DNA from: Heterohyrax brucei
Lineage: Eukaryota > Chordata > Mammalia > Hyracoidea > Procaviidae
Direction of reading: 5' to 3'
Length of the DNA stretch: 64,000 nucleotides
Assembly (NCBI GenBank): GCA_028571685.1
Contig: CM053141.1
Span: 69,487,833-69,551,832 of the forward strand
Shown here piece by piece: positions 23,796 through 35,266 of this stretch. How positions within the stretch are numbered: position 1 is the first letter of the stretch; every line of letters begins with the position of its first letter. Both the position numbers and the translations under genes were made by a program. The notes below the pieces were generated by a model. The model saw only the letters and a list, made by a program, of their open reading frames with translations, searched no databases and was not told where the DNA came from.

Positions 23796-24963
23796 ACAGT
23801 CATCAGATTTCTGACAAAGGCAACAAAACAATCCAACAGGGAAAAAAAAGTATTTTCAACAAATCCTACTCACCATATACAAAGATTAACTGGAAATGGG
23901 TCGCAGACCTAAAATGTAAAGTCTAAAATAATATAGGCTTCAGTAGAAAAGGAAGGATCATATCTTCTTGCCATAGGCATAGGTAAAGGTTTCTTAGATC
24001 ACAGAATGTGGTCATCGTCAAAGAAAAAATTGCTCATCAAAGATTATCATTAAAGAAATACACCATAAACCGGAAGAAAATATGCACAAAAATATATGAC
24101 ACCAAAAACTAGTACCTAGGATATATAAAACACCTACAAATCACTAATACAAAATTACCCAAACAATACAATTTTTAAATGACAAAAAAATTTTAACAGA
24201 AATTTCATAATAGAATACATAAACCAACAGACACATGAAAAGATCCTTAAGATCATTAGTTATTGTCTGAATGTAAGATAACCATTACACAACCACTTAC
24301 AGTGGCTAAAATTAAAGAGACAGAATGTTGACAGGCACATGGAGCAAATGGAACTGTCTTGCATTCTCAGTGGGAATTTAATGATGGTACAACCACAGTG
24401 TAACATGCCCTAGTTGTTTCTCATCAAAACTAAAAATAAACATACCCTATAATCTAGCAATTCCATTTCAGGTATTAACCCAATAGAATGGAAAAAATAT
24501 GTTCACAAAAAAACTTATACAAGAACGTTCATAGCAGCTTTACTCATAATTGTCAAAAACTGGAACCAGCCCACACAACCATCAATAAGAAAATGGCTAA
24601 GAAACCTATGGCATATTCAAGCAAGAGAATATTTATAACCACTAAAAAGGAACAAACTACTGATATACACAGTAACATGGTTGAGTCTTACAGTAAAGAA
24701 TTTGCCCAAAAGAAGAGGTCTGACTTTTGCACTCGACTTTGGGGAAGTAATCTCTGGAATTCTATTCTTATTAGAAGTGGCTCTGCATGCCTGAAGACAT
24801 ACGGTCATACTGAATAACCTAACAATGTAAGTCAGAACACAGGTTGGTCATATCCATATAGTCTTGAGACAGAGGCTGACCATGCCAAAAAGACCAACCA
24901 ATGTGATAGAAGATGAGGACTTTGGATCATGAGGTAGCCAACCTAGAGACTGGAATTTTCCAT

Positions 24964-24985
24964 GTAGGCAATCAATCAATCAATG
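24964..24985. repeat. (AATC)n short tandem repeat
   Basis: GGCAATCAATCAATCAATGA, about four units, inside the LTR fragment. Confidence 0.7.
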
Positions 24986-25027
24986 ATGCCTATAAAACAA
25001 TGCCCCAATGAATGAAAACTAAAACTC

Positions 25028-25186
25028 CTGGAAACTCTGGTGGCATAGTGGTTAACTGCTGCGTCTGCTAACCAAAAGGCTAGCAGTTCGAATTGACCAG
25101 ACTCTCCTTGGAAACTCTATGGAGAAGTTCTGCTCTATCCTATAGAGTCACTATGAGTCGGAACTGGCTCAGTGGCAGCAGGTTTA
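25028..25186 (+). repeat. AfroSINE (short type), inserted in LTR
   Basis: GGAAACTCTGGTGGCATAGTGG (A-box side), GCTAGCAGTTCGAATTGACC (B-box), GAGTCACTATGAGTCGGAAC tail; well preserved. Confidence 0.93.
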
Positions 25187-25380
25187 ATGAAAACTCTGCA
25201 CACGAAAGCTGGGCTGTGTTTTGACATGGAGACTGCAACAAGACACTGGAAGCTCTGCATGTAGAACTCTTCTAGACCCTGCCTGTGCAGCTTTTCCCTT
25301 AGCTGACTTTTATCTTGTATGCTTTCCCTGAAATAAACTGTAATCATGAGTATAACAGCTTTCCGTGACTTTTATTAAGT

Positions 25381-25610
25381 GTTGCTGTTATGTGCTGTCA
25401 AATCATTTCTAACTCATAGTGACCCTACATACAACAGAACTGAGTAGACCACCAGGACCTTTTTCCTACTCTGTCTTAGTCTGCAAGTTCCGTTGCAAGC
25501 TGTCCACCACGCATGACTCTGCTGGTATGTTAATACCAGTGGCACAGCTTACAGCATCACAGCAACATGCAAGTCTCCAGAGCACAACAGACTGACAGAG
25601 ACACAGGGGT
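25381..25610 (-). repeat. Afrotherian SINE with RTE tail (tRNA-Gly-type family), truncated
   Basis: Starts with the antisense RTE-like tail (GTTGCTGTTATGTGCTGTCA..TAACTCATAGTGACCCTA) and continues with CTGTCTTAGTCTGCAAGTTCCG..ACAGCATCACAGCAACATGCAAGTCTCCAG..CAGACTGACAGAGACAC, the body also seen at 9628-9920. The tRNA head is missing. Confidence 0.65.
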
Positions 25611-25689
25611 TCTGTGAGTACTTCTAGTGAATTACCAAACAGGACAGCAATTTTGGGAAGCACCAAACTTGCAATCTCAAAAACATTAC

Positions 25690-26915
25690 ACTGAGTCAAA
25701 AAGGTCTTACACAGTGAGTGCATATTATTTTGTTCACATAAAATTCTAGAACAAATAAATCTAATGTACAGTAGGAAAAAATCAAAACAGGGACTGCCTC
25801 TTGAAAGAGCTGAAGTACTTGACTGTGAAGAACCATGAGAGACCTCCTGGGTTGCTGGTAATTTTCTACATGTTGACGGAGGTTTGGATTATAAAGGCAT
25901 ACATGTCTGCATGTGAAGACACTCAAGATTTCACTGTAAACCTCTTTCAACTTTGAAAATTTTCATAATAAAATATGCGAGATCAAAAAAGAAGAAAATA
26001 ACACTGGATTAATTCAAGCCTATCACACTAACCTCATTTTCTTTTTGTTTTAACAAGGTTACTAGACTTATAAACAGTAATGAATGCATAAAAAGAGGGG
26101 TTTAAAACAACCAAAAACAAACTATGAATTAAACACACAATGCCAGAAACTGTTACTATGCAATTAAGTTATCTAGAAATACGTTAAATGAGAACCCTAC
26201 AAGAATGTTCCAGTCCAAGATATAGAAGTACCACTGGATCAAGTATAAAGACGTGGGGCTTAAAGCTATGCTCCCGAGGTATAACTGAAGAAACTGGAAA
26301 ATTCAACATGGAGAAAGAACTCAAATGCACATAGCAGGAAACTTCAAATATATATAAGGTACTACCATAAAAAGAACAATACTTGTTCTATAATGGCCCT
26401 TAAGAATAAAAACGGAGTCAACTGATAGAAGCAACAGGAAAACAAATTTGGTGTCAATATAAAGAAGACACTCCTGACAGTTTGACGTAACTGAAAACGA
26501 AAAGCAGGGGAAGCTATCTCAGAGAGGTATGAATACCCTAAAAACAGTAATACTAATTCAACTAAAAACTGGACCAAATTAACTTAAAGATCTCTTTCAT
26601 ATCCAAGAAATTACAATTTTTATAGGCTACATCATAAAAAGTTGCAAGCTGATTAAAATAGTCATACCATTTACCAAAATAGATTTGAGATGATAAAATT
26701 TAAATGCAAAGTACAAGTGAAGAAATAGAAGTGCTAAGTTTGTAAATGCAGAGAGCTTTAAACTAAAAAATATCAGAAGAAAATTTAAAGGAAAAAGAAA
26801 TTTCACTATATAAATATTTTAAGCTTTTACATATGAAAGAAATTAAAAGGTGAACAATCAGCTACACAAATTATGACAAAGGAATTATATATTCAATATA
26901 TAGATGGGCTATTCA
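25690..26915. other. Intron sequence without recognised elements
   Basis: AT-rich intronic DNA; short ORFs only. Confidence 0.4.
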
Positions 26916-26919
26916 ACAG

Positions 26920-27095
26920 AGTAAGACTACTGACATGTGGCTAACTAATTTAAAGCAGTCAGGTTAGTTTAGCTAATTTTAAATTCATTGAAAAATTTAG
27001 TTCCTCATTTGCCATGGCCACATTTCGAGTGTCCACATTTGTGGACAACACAAATTTGAACATTTCCATTATTGTAAAAAGCTACACTGAATCAT
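26920..27095 (-). repeat. Old MER-type DNA transposon fragment (partner of 11505)
   Basis: ACATGTGGCTAACTAATTT..CCATGGCCACATTTCGAGTG..GAACATTTCCATTATTGTAAAAAGC, the reverse orientation of the family at 11505-11660. Confidence 0.45.
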
Positions 27096-27259
27096 ACTGA
27101 CAGAGTATATGCATACCATATATTAAAAAATATAAGAATACATTTTCAAAAAGGTTAGACAGCTCCCATAGCAATTAAAATACTTAAAACACAGTAATTT
27201 AATTCAGAGAATTAGTTACATAGATGAGAGAAAAACTGAGATGTCAAACAAGAGACTGT

Positions 27260-28130
27260 ACAACAATTCAGAGATAGGAAGCCATTACCACCCCTAAGAA
27301 AAAGCACAAAAGGCAGAGTCCAAAACCCAAGATCACCCAGCTAAAGCTGGGAATATGGCAAGACTCTCCTGTGGGAGGTGACAGCAAGGATGAGACACAG
27401 TGCCTGCCAGATACGTACCCTGGGGTGAAAAAAAAAAAAAAAGAGGGAGGGGGAAGAAATACTCCTGAGTTCTCCCTTTCTCCTACCCTCCAATCTTCTG
27501 CCAGCACCTCCCAAGGCTGAATCCAGACAAAAGCTAAGAGACAAAGGAGCCTGGGAAATGCAGACTGTGAGGGTTTGCCCACTGCTATAAAAAGCTCAGC
27601 ATGATAAGAAATAAAGTCTAACTGCCACCAAAAAGATTCGATTGTGCCCAGCGACCACCAATAACTGCCCTCACAGCAACACAACAGAGTGTCTGACAAG
27701 AGCAGTATAAAAGTGGAGTGCAAAGCTCCAAGTCCTGTGAAAAGACCAGACTTAGCGATCTGACTGAGACTGGAAGAATCCCAGAAGCCATGGTCCTCGG
27801 ACTCCCTGTTAGTTCAAAATTAAAACCATTCCCAAAGACAAAGATTAAACAAGACTGTAAGACATAAAATAATACCTGAGAACAGTGTGCTTCTTAGTTC
27901 AAGTAGACACATGAGACTAAACGGGCACCTCCTATCTGAAGACCAGACGAGAAGTCAGAAAGGACACAAGAAACCCAGGGTAGAACAGAGGTTGTACTTA
28001 CATTATAAGGAGAGCAACCAGGGTCACATATACATAATAATATGTATATCAAGTTTTGTATGAGAAACTAACTTGAACTGTAAACTTTCACTTACAGCAC
28101 CATAAAAACATAAGTGTAAGGCCAAACAGG
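27260..28130 (+). mobile_element. L1 3' UTR
   Basis: AAAGACCAGACTTAGCGATCTGAC..AACATGCTTTCT-type block replaced by GTGTGCTTCTTAGTTCAAGTAG..GAACTGTAAACTTTCACTTACAGCACCATAAAAAC: an L1 3' UTR of the same type as 49845-50165. The upstream part (27260-27710) is assigned by continuity only. The 151-codon minus-strand ORF here is not a gene. Confidence 0.6.
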
Positions 28131-28910
28131 CTAAGTCCTGCCATAATTAAAAAAAGATAACTTACAAATGACCAACAGAAGAAAAATGTCCAAGCTTTCC
28201 CATAATTAGACAATTATAAATAACAGTAATATTATATTTTAAAGAGTAATAATTGGAATATCTGCAGCTGATAAGGGTTTGGTAGATACACTTATATGTT
28301 ACTGGCAGAGGGAATTTTCTAAATATTTTCCAATACAAACAACTTCACAATGTACATTAACAATTTTTTTTGTCCATAATGTTACCTTTACTAACTGCGA
28401 TTCTATGGATATATCCCAAATCTAGAAAATGTGAATTCGAGAAAAAAAAATTAGAAATAAAATGCTCTTTGCAGCTTTATAATACTGGGGGAAAATGAAA
28501 ACCACTTCAATGTCTCTCAGCAGAAGAACAGTTTTAACTAAACTAAAGTATGTCTATCCAATCACTCAAAAATAACACTGAGTTTGTATTTGCCAGGCAG
28601 AAAGTAAGTGTTGGAAATTCAAATAGAGTTAAATAATGTTTTCAAAATATTTCAGTAAAATAATGAAATGTTTATGATATACTTAGTGAATAAAACTGAA
28701 TCTAAAATTGATCACACTTATGTAGAACAAAATCGGCCGAAAGGTTGATAAAGATTGCCTCTAAGTGGTAAGTTTCAGCAGTTTTTTTCCCTCCTTGTTT
28801 ATACTTTTCTGAACTTCCAATATCTTCTAAGAAAATATTTTAGTTCTCCTTCTGAGCTATTAAACCAAATGCTTAAGAAATATATACCTGCTACAAGAGT
28901 GCCGGTTTAC
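28131..28910. other. Unique intron sequence next to an SGTB exon
   Basis: No repeat recognised; it ends at the donor of the TPR1 exon. Confidence 0.4.
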
Positions 28911-29010
28911 CTGTTGCAATAATAAACTGCATTATCTGGGTCCAGTTCTATTGCTTTTGTATAGCAGTCCACTGCAGCAGCATAATTTTCTTCTTTCATG
29001 TGATTATTGC
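28911..29010 (-). CDS. SGTB: SGTB coding exon encoding residues 92-124 (TPR1)
   Basis: 100-nt exon: G92 then [32 protein letters not shown], ending with two bases of R125. This is TPR repeat 1 with the canonical ELDPDN end. N93 and N124 correspond to clamp asparagines of the SGT family. The acceptor CTGTTTTAG lies above 29010; the donor GTAAACC begins at 28910. It is isolated between a 21.3-kb and a 6.2-kb intron. Confidence 0.97.
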
Positions 29011-29224
29011 CTAAAACAGTCAATATACACAGTAAGTACAAAACACATACACACACAAAAAAACACCTTAAAGTCTGAGATACAAATTTTAATCATAGGA
29101 ACAACAATAATATGAACCATCGGTACATGATCTTTTACCCACACTGGGACTAAATTTTATATTGTACTAGATAATTGATTTTCCTTAGCCTTCAGTGTGT
29201 ATTCATAAAAAAATGCAAAGTATT

Positions 29225-30312
29225 CAAAATTAATGTTGGTAACACAATGGAATACTATGCAGTGACAAAGAATCATCATCACATTAGGAAACACCATATG
29301 GAGTCATCTGGAAGACAATATGCTGAATGAAATTAGACAAATATAAGACCACTACTATAAAGACTCAAGAAAAGGTTTAAACACAGAAAAAAATAATCTT
29401 TGATAGTTACAAGGGTGGGGAGGGAGTGAGATATTCACAGATTAGATAGTAGATAGGAATTGGGTAGATGAAGGCAGTGACAGCATGCAGCAGAAGGAAA
29501 ATTAGCACAACTAGACTACACCAAAAACAAAAAAGTTTCCTAAATACAACCCAAAATTCTGAAGGAAAGAGTTGCAGGGACAGAGGTCTAGGGACCATGG
29601 TTTCAAGGGACATCTAGACTAATTGGCATAACTAAGTTTTTCAAAAAAATTTTCTGCACACCACTTTGGTGAGTGGCATCTGCAGTCTTAATGGCAAGCT
29701 GCCATTTAAGTAACATCAATTGGTCCCAATCCACCTGGAGGAGAGGAGAAAGAAGGGCATCCATGACACAACGAAAATATGAGTCCAGGAGACAGAAGGG
29801 GTCATATAATCCAAAAACAAAATCAGCACGAGACCAGAAGAACTAGATGGTGCCTGGCCACCACCAGTGACTGCCCTCACAGGGAAGAAAACGTAAAGTC
29901 CCTGATATAGTGGGAGAAAAATGGTTGTACGAAACTACAACTCTATTAAAAGACCACACTTGATGGTCCATCAACTGGACTGTCCCCTGAAGACATGGCC
30001 CCCAGATTCTCTGTTATCCAAGCTGAAACCAGTACCGAGGCTAACTCTTCAGACAAAGATTGGACTCAATTATAAGACATACACTGATGTTGGCGAAGAA
30101 TGAGCTTCTTGACTTAAATATATATATGAAGCTGTCTTGTCCAGAGGCAAGGTGAGAGGGTGGAAGGGGACAGGAGTTGGTTGAATGAATACACGAAGTA
30201 CAGGGTAGAAAGGAGGAGTGTGTTGTCTTGGGATGAGGGGAAAACACAGTTGCATAGTAGTGTGTGATCTGTATTATAAATTTTCACTGAAAGTAAAATA
30301 AAATGTTTCAAA
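29225..30312 (+). mobile_element. L1 3' end (last ORF2 codons and 3' UTR)
   Basis: GGAATACTATGCAGTGACAAAG..GGGTGGGGAGGGAGTGAG..CTTAATGGCAAGCTGCCATTTAAG..TGGATTTATAAATTTTCACTG-like end with AGTAAAATAAAA; full 3' UTR in sense. Confidence 0.82.
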
Positions 30313-30658
30313 AAATGTTTGCATACCTTATAAGATCCATGCTTCATCAAAAAAGTAAATGCAACAATTATTACTATGGCAAAATCCAATTTCTTCTCAC
30401 CTTCCTTATCTTCATCTCTCTTTTAAGCACCATTCCTACCCTGCTCTAGATACAACATACTCTTCAGTCACCATCTCTATCTGGTCCCAGTCTTCAATCC
30501 CAACTGTTACCAACCTAAACCGGTAAACTAATCATGCTGATTAGCAAGTAATATTTTTATGTGCTAGCCCTTTCATAGGCAGATTCTTTTAAAAAGGAGA
30601 TTTTTCAAAGATTAAATTTCTGGAAAAATGTGTTTCATATACCACAGCTAGCTCATGT

Positions 30659-30862
30659 TGTTAGGTGCCAGTGAGTGGATTTCAACTCATAGTAACCCTA
30701 TAGGCTATAGCAGATCTGTCCTGTAGGGTTTCCTAGGCTGGAATATTCATGAGAACAGACTGCCAGGTCTTTAATCCCTCAGATCAGCTGGTGGATTGGA
30801 ACTACTGACATTTCGGTTAGCAGATAACCACTTTCAGTTAACCACTGCACTACCAGTGTTCT
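30659..30862 (-). repeat. AfroSINE (long type)
   Basis: TTGTTAGGTGCCAGTGAGTGG..CTGTCCTGTAGGGTTTCC..ACAGACTGCCAGGTCTTTAATCC..ACCACTGCACTACCAGTG. Confidence 0.75.
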
Positions 30863-30874
30863 TTAGGTTGTCTG

Positions 30875-31025
30875 TGTTGCTACTGTTGTCAAGAGTGAGC
30901 CAGTTCTGACTCAGAACAACCCTATGTACATCAGAACAAAACACTGCCCAGTCCTGCACCATGCCCACAATCAACATGCTTGAGCCCACTGTTGCAGCCA
31001 CTGCATCAATCCACAGGGCGCTGAT
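30875..31025 (-). mobile_element. RTE LINE 3' end, short
   Basis: The minus strand reads ALWIDAVAATVGSSMLIVGM then VQDWAVFCSDVHRVVLSQN, the RTE C-terminus, with the tail shared with AfroSINE. It abuts the AfroSINE at 30659-30862. Confidence 0.82.
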
Positions 31026-32010
31026 TTTCACAAAGGCAATTGGCAATTACATCTGCTAATAATTTTGGCAGGTTAACAACTAAGCAAAACAAGCAATTCC
31101 TTTGTACCTATCATTTGTTTAACATTAAAATGTTCTGCACATTTATATGAATCAGTGTTCAAAATTAAAACATTTACAACAATAAGTTGGGATTTGAAGG
31201 AAGGATTTACATCACAAAGCCTGAGTCTTTACAGTTTTCTCTAACCCAGCTGTGCACCTTGTATGTTAACAGATGATTAGCTACTTAATGGCAAGAAGGG
31301 GGTATAAGTCCAAGAAATTAAGAACAGGAAGATTAAAGAAAAGGCAGGTAGATAAAAGCATCTAGAATTATAGAAAATTTACTGCAAATCAGGAATCAGA
31401 CATGAATATAAGGAATGACTGCTAATCAGTACAGGGTTTCTTTTTGAAGTGAGGAAAATATTCTTTAAGTTAAATAATTTGGATGCCCTCCCCACCTAAA
31501 AAAAGCAATGAATGTAAAATCTCTGTGGAAGCTGAGAAGATAACATCATTTTTACAATTTAGCCCAAAGTTAACTACATTAGCCCAGGTAGTTAAGCAGA
31601 TTTTAATTTGAAGGAGTTACTGGGATTTGTTGTTGAAGCCAGGTATTTTATTCTTGGAATGGAATTTACTATTATTATTAAAGCATAATATGTATTTTAC
31701 TGTAAGCTTCTCAAATGTATACTACGATGGATATATGCATTCTAAAAATACTACATACATGAAAACCATAAGTTAATGACAAAAAGCTTAAAGTCACAAA
31801 TAGTCAATATACAAAAATTGAGGACATAAGTATAACAACTAAGCATATGTACAGCACTTTATAGTTACATCGTGCTCTCCTATCAAACTGTTTCCTTTAA
31901 TCTCACGTCACCTCTATGAGAATCCTATACTTCAGTGACCCATTGGAAAATTACTGCAATACACTCTTTTTGATCTCTTCTTATCTTACTGTAGCTTTCC
32001 AGAAGCAAAA
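31026..32010. other. Intron sequence without recognised elements
   Basis: Nothing named. Confidence 0.4.
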
Positions 32011-32014
32011 ACCA

Positions 32015-32460
32015 AAAAAACATTTTGCCTACTGTAGCAGTGTAGTAGGCTCTAAGGTCAGGTAATGAGAGGCCTCCCTGTGTGTTCTTCTTCTTTAGTA
32101 GTGCTTTACTTATCTGAGGGTTCTCCCCTTTCCAAACAAAGTTGGTAATTTCTTTCTCCATCTCCTTAAAAAACGACACTGTGTTGGGATTGTATTATAT
32201 ACGTAGATATTGCTTTGGGTAAAATAGACATTTTCACAATGTTAAGTCTTCCTCTCCAGGAGCAGGGTAGGTTTTTCCATTTATGTAAGACTCTCTTAGC
32301 TTCTTGTAGAAAGGACTTATAGTTCTCATTGTGAAGGTCTGTTGTTTCTCTGGTTAGATTTATTTCTAGGTACTTTATCTTCTCGAGTGCTATAGTAAAT
32401 GGTATTGACTTGTTGATTTGTTCCTTAATAATTTCATTGTTGGTATTAAGGAATCCTACT
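32015..32460 (-). mobile_element. L1 ORF2 fragment, antisense
   Basis: The minus strand reads FFKEMEKEITNFVWKGENPQ then ISKALLKKKNTQGGLSLPDL, L1 ORF2 C-terminal sequence like that at 18785, with upstream ORF2 codons up to 32460. It is cut off on both sides. Confidence 0.85.
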
Positions 32461-32462
32461 GA

Positions 32463-32632
32463 TAAAAACCAAAAACATGAAACTCAGTGCCCTCAAGTCA
32501 ATCTGACTCATAGTGACCCCACAGGTCAGAGCAGAACTGTCATATAGTTTCCAAGGAGTATCTGGCAGATTTGAACTGCTGTACTTTCAATTAGCAGGCA
32601 ATGTACTTTACCAGTACACCACCAGTTCTCCT
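32463..32632 (-). repeat. AfroSINE (short type), at the L1 fragment edge
   Basis: AAACTCAGTGCCCTCAAGTC..ACTCATAGTGACCCCACAGG..TACACCACCAGTTCTCC. Confidence 0.85.
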
Positions 32633-32827
32633 TTAGAAGCAAAGCACACCAAAATATTTTAAAGTAATCTTCCAGAAAGGTATGCAAGCCAAAAGCCTTA
32701 ATTACAGCCAGGCAAGCACAACATGCAGCCTGGGATAACCCTGGAACACACCATAGCCATTTTTTTTTAACCCCTACACAAACAATAACACTTGTATAGA
32801 ATGACAATCTTAGATATAACATTTCTT

Positions 32828-33204
32828 TTTCTTTTTTAAATTTTTTGTTATGACTGAGTGAAAATGTACATTCTCATATAAATTTACATGCCCACCTATA
32901 TGCAGCTTCCACTGCTCTCCTTGCCCAGAGACAGTACACTATTCCTCTCTGCTCCATACATGTCTCATCCTCCCAACAGTCTCCTTTCCCCTCCTCTCCA
33001 CCCACTCCCCTTCCTCCAGCCAGAGGTCAGCAGGCTGTTATTCTATAGATGCATAGAACCATAAAGTGCATCCAATATATGGTCACTCTGCACCACCAAG
33101 TCCAATCCACTCCTGTCCGAAGAGTGGACCTTCATTATGATTTATGGGCAAGGGCAGCATCAGGGCCAGGGGCCATGTTCCAGGGGAACCCCAAAGCCGA
33201 TGGA
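32828..33204 (-). mobile_element. L1 3' end, 5'-truncated, 10-bp target duplication
   Basis: Antisense L1 3' UTR (TATGACTGAGTGAAAATG..CCACTGCTCTCCTTGCCC..GGTCACTCTGCACCACCAAG). AACATTTCTT is found at 32818-32827 and 33205-33214. Confidence 0.82.
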
Positions 33205-33691
33205 AACATTTCTTAATAAAAATGAAAAACTAAAAGTTTGGGCTTAAAGACAAAGACAGTAATTCATGCTGCAACCACACTGAATGAGTCTCATCCTGCT
33301 TATCCCTCTAACTCATCTTATATTCATTATAACAAAACAGACTCTATAGGGACTATAATCTCCCAGTGTTTTTCCACACAGCGGGAATAAGCTTCAGGGG
33401 CAAAAACAAAAGGTTAATTTGCCATTTATTTGTCATCACTTGCCATTTACTTGTCATTATGCTAAACCAAGAGACCTGCAGAGGTAAAATGTTAGTAAGG
33501 AACATACTGCATCACTGACGATGTCACATACCACAAAAATCTAGGCAAGGAACAAAAATCAGATGAAATCTTTTTAGTCAGAAACAAACATATGAAAAAT
33601 TCATACCTGGTATTCATTTCAGGGGAATAATGTAATTCGAGTGACACTGAAAATCTAGCTGTAACTTTACTTTCATGAAATTTATTTAAGT

Positions 33692-33765
33692 CATAGAACT
33701 CTAAGCTATAAGGTCAATATGAGTCAGAATCAACTTAGTGGCAAGGTTTTTTTGTTTTTTATTTT
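33692..33765 (+). repeat. AfroSINE tail fragment
   Basis: TAAGGTCAATATGAGTCAGAATCAACTTAGTGGCAAGG; the tRNA-like part is absent. Confidence 0.6.
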
Positions 33766-33989
33766 AAACTGCAAACTTTTAAGACACTGCACTGATACTA
33801 CTTCTGAAAGGAAATAAATTGAAACCAGTTTACTGGAAACACAGGTCTTTATGATGTAATTCTAACACGATAATCATGGAATAACGAAAAGACACACATG
33901 CAAAGATACTGAATACAATGTTACTTGAGATTACAAAATTATTTGTCTGGGTAAGTAAATCATGGTCTATCGGGACAACAGAACACTGA

Positions 33990-34155
33990 AACCAAAAACC
34001 AAACCCATTACCATCAAATCAATTCCAACTCATAAAGACCCTACAGGACAGAACAGAACTGCCCCAGAGGGTTTTCAAGGAGTCACTCATCAATTCAAGC
34101 TACCCACCCTTTGTTTAGTAGTTGAGCTCTTAACCATTGTGCCACCAGGGCTCCA
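33990..34155 (-). repeat. AfroSINE (short type)
   Basis: CCAAAAACCAAACCCATTACCATC..CCTACAGGACAGAACAGAACTG..TGTGCCACCAGGGCTCC. Confidence 0.9.
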
Positions 34156-34669
34156 AATACAGAGCCATTAAAAATGATGATCTAATTGTATATTTATTGA
34201 CCCAGAGAGATGGCTAGCCTATGGAATAGGACAATATACTCCTTGCATAGCTTATGTTTTTAGACAAAACAAAACTCAACTACCTTCTTCAGGGCATAAA
34301 ATAACAAAAAGTCCAGCACATGACTGTAAATACTATTTCTGAACATGCATATTCCCTAAAAACTCTCTGCCTATAGGAACAGGGATGTATTGGCTTTCAT
34401 GTCTAAAAATAAAGGCTCTGCTTTACAGATTCCTTGGTACAAATCTTTTGACCTGACCCGGCTCTTCTATAGCTTAACATAATAGGCATGATGGAAAATG
34501 GAACACAGATTCTCAGGAGCGAATTATTTGTTAAAACCTAGAGTGCTTCCATAGCCAGGTGTTAGAAATACAAATACTGTTGGCAACCAAATGCACTAGC
34601 TCATAAACACTCAAATGACATATATACATGCACTAACAAATTCCAAAGAATTCAAAAACATTAAATATA

Positions 34670-34833
34670 TTAAGGAAACCCTGGTGGCATAGTGGGTTAA
34701 GTGCTACATCTGCTAACCAAAAGGTCGGCAGTTCAGATCACCAGGCACTCCTTGGAAACTCTATGGGGCAGTTCTACTCTGACCTACATGGTTGCTAAGA
34801 ATTGGACCCAACTCGACAGCAGTAGGTAGGGAG
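34670..34833 (+). repeat. AfroSINE (short type) with 8-bp target duplication
   Basis: GGAAACCCTGGTGGCATAGTGG..GGTCGGCAGTTCAGATCACC..CTCGACAGCAGTAGG. TAAATATA flanks it at 34662-34669 and 34834-34841. One of the best preserved copies. Confidence 0.92.
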
Positions 34834-35196
34834 TAAATATACCAATGTTTAAATAACACTGAAGATTATTTTTCCCCTTTGACTAGGTACAAAGAATTCA
34901 GAATCTTGAGTACAAGTAGCCAACATAGTCACAAATAATCAGCTCTTAAGTTGTTCACTTTGCAAGAGTTACTCACAACGTATCTCCTTTTCTTCAAGGA
35001 AGCCAGACCAGTACTGCCCACAAGAAACTCTATTTTCAGATTTCTTATATATCGCATTCATTTTTCTTTCACAAGTGCCATGCAAACCTATGATATTCTA
35101 ATGTTGACAGTGAAAACCTAAATTATATTGATTGACATTCTTCTCCAAGTTTCAGAAAGCTTTACAAAAACAGTAATTTTTCTATGAAATATTCAC

Positions 35197-35266
35197 CTTC
35201 ATCTTTTAATTGGTCAGCTTTTCCCACATCTTCAGGCACTGCATTTGAGAGGGGCAGAATGTCATT
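35197..35266 (-). CDS. SGTB: SGTB coding exon encoding residues 69-91
   Basis: 70-nt exon: NDILPLSNAVPEDVGKADQL then KDE, plus the first base of G92. It carries the linker between the dimerisation domain and the TPR domain, and K89, the first carboxylate-clamp lysine. The acceptor TTTAATTTCAG lies above 35266; the donor GTGAATATT begins at 35196. Confidence 0.95.

Larger units (their letters stand above)
22380..24690 (+). mobile_element. Older L1 ORF2 region to 3' end, split by two AfroSINEs
   Basis: Broken ORF2 segments are recognisable: ACAGCAATCTCCCTCAGAAAC, GGCACAAGACAAGGATGCCCA (RT block), GGACAAGATAATTTTAAAATTTATATGGAAAC, then CATAGCAGCTTTACTCATAATTGTCAAAAACTGG near the 3' end. More diverged than the neighbouring L1s. 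Confidence 0.8.
24690..25680 (+). mobile_element. ERV-type LTR fragment split by two SINEs
   Basis: ACCAATGTGATAGAAGATGAGGAC..AATGCCCCAATGAATGAAAAC, then after the first SINE GGAAGCTCTGCATG..CTTTTCCCTTAGCTGAC..CCTGAAATAAACTGTAATCATGAGTATAACAGC (polyadenylation signal), and after the second SINE TCTAGTGAATTACCAAAC. This order fits an LTR with U3-R-U5. The class is tentative and the boundaries approximate. Confidence 0.55.

Noticed and set aside
27268..27723. 151-codon minus-strand ORF with hydrophobic runs
   Set aside because: Lies antisense to an L1-type 3' region and includes a poly-Phe stretch from an A-run; not a gene.
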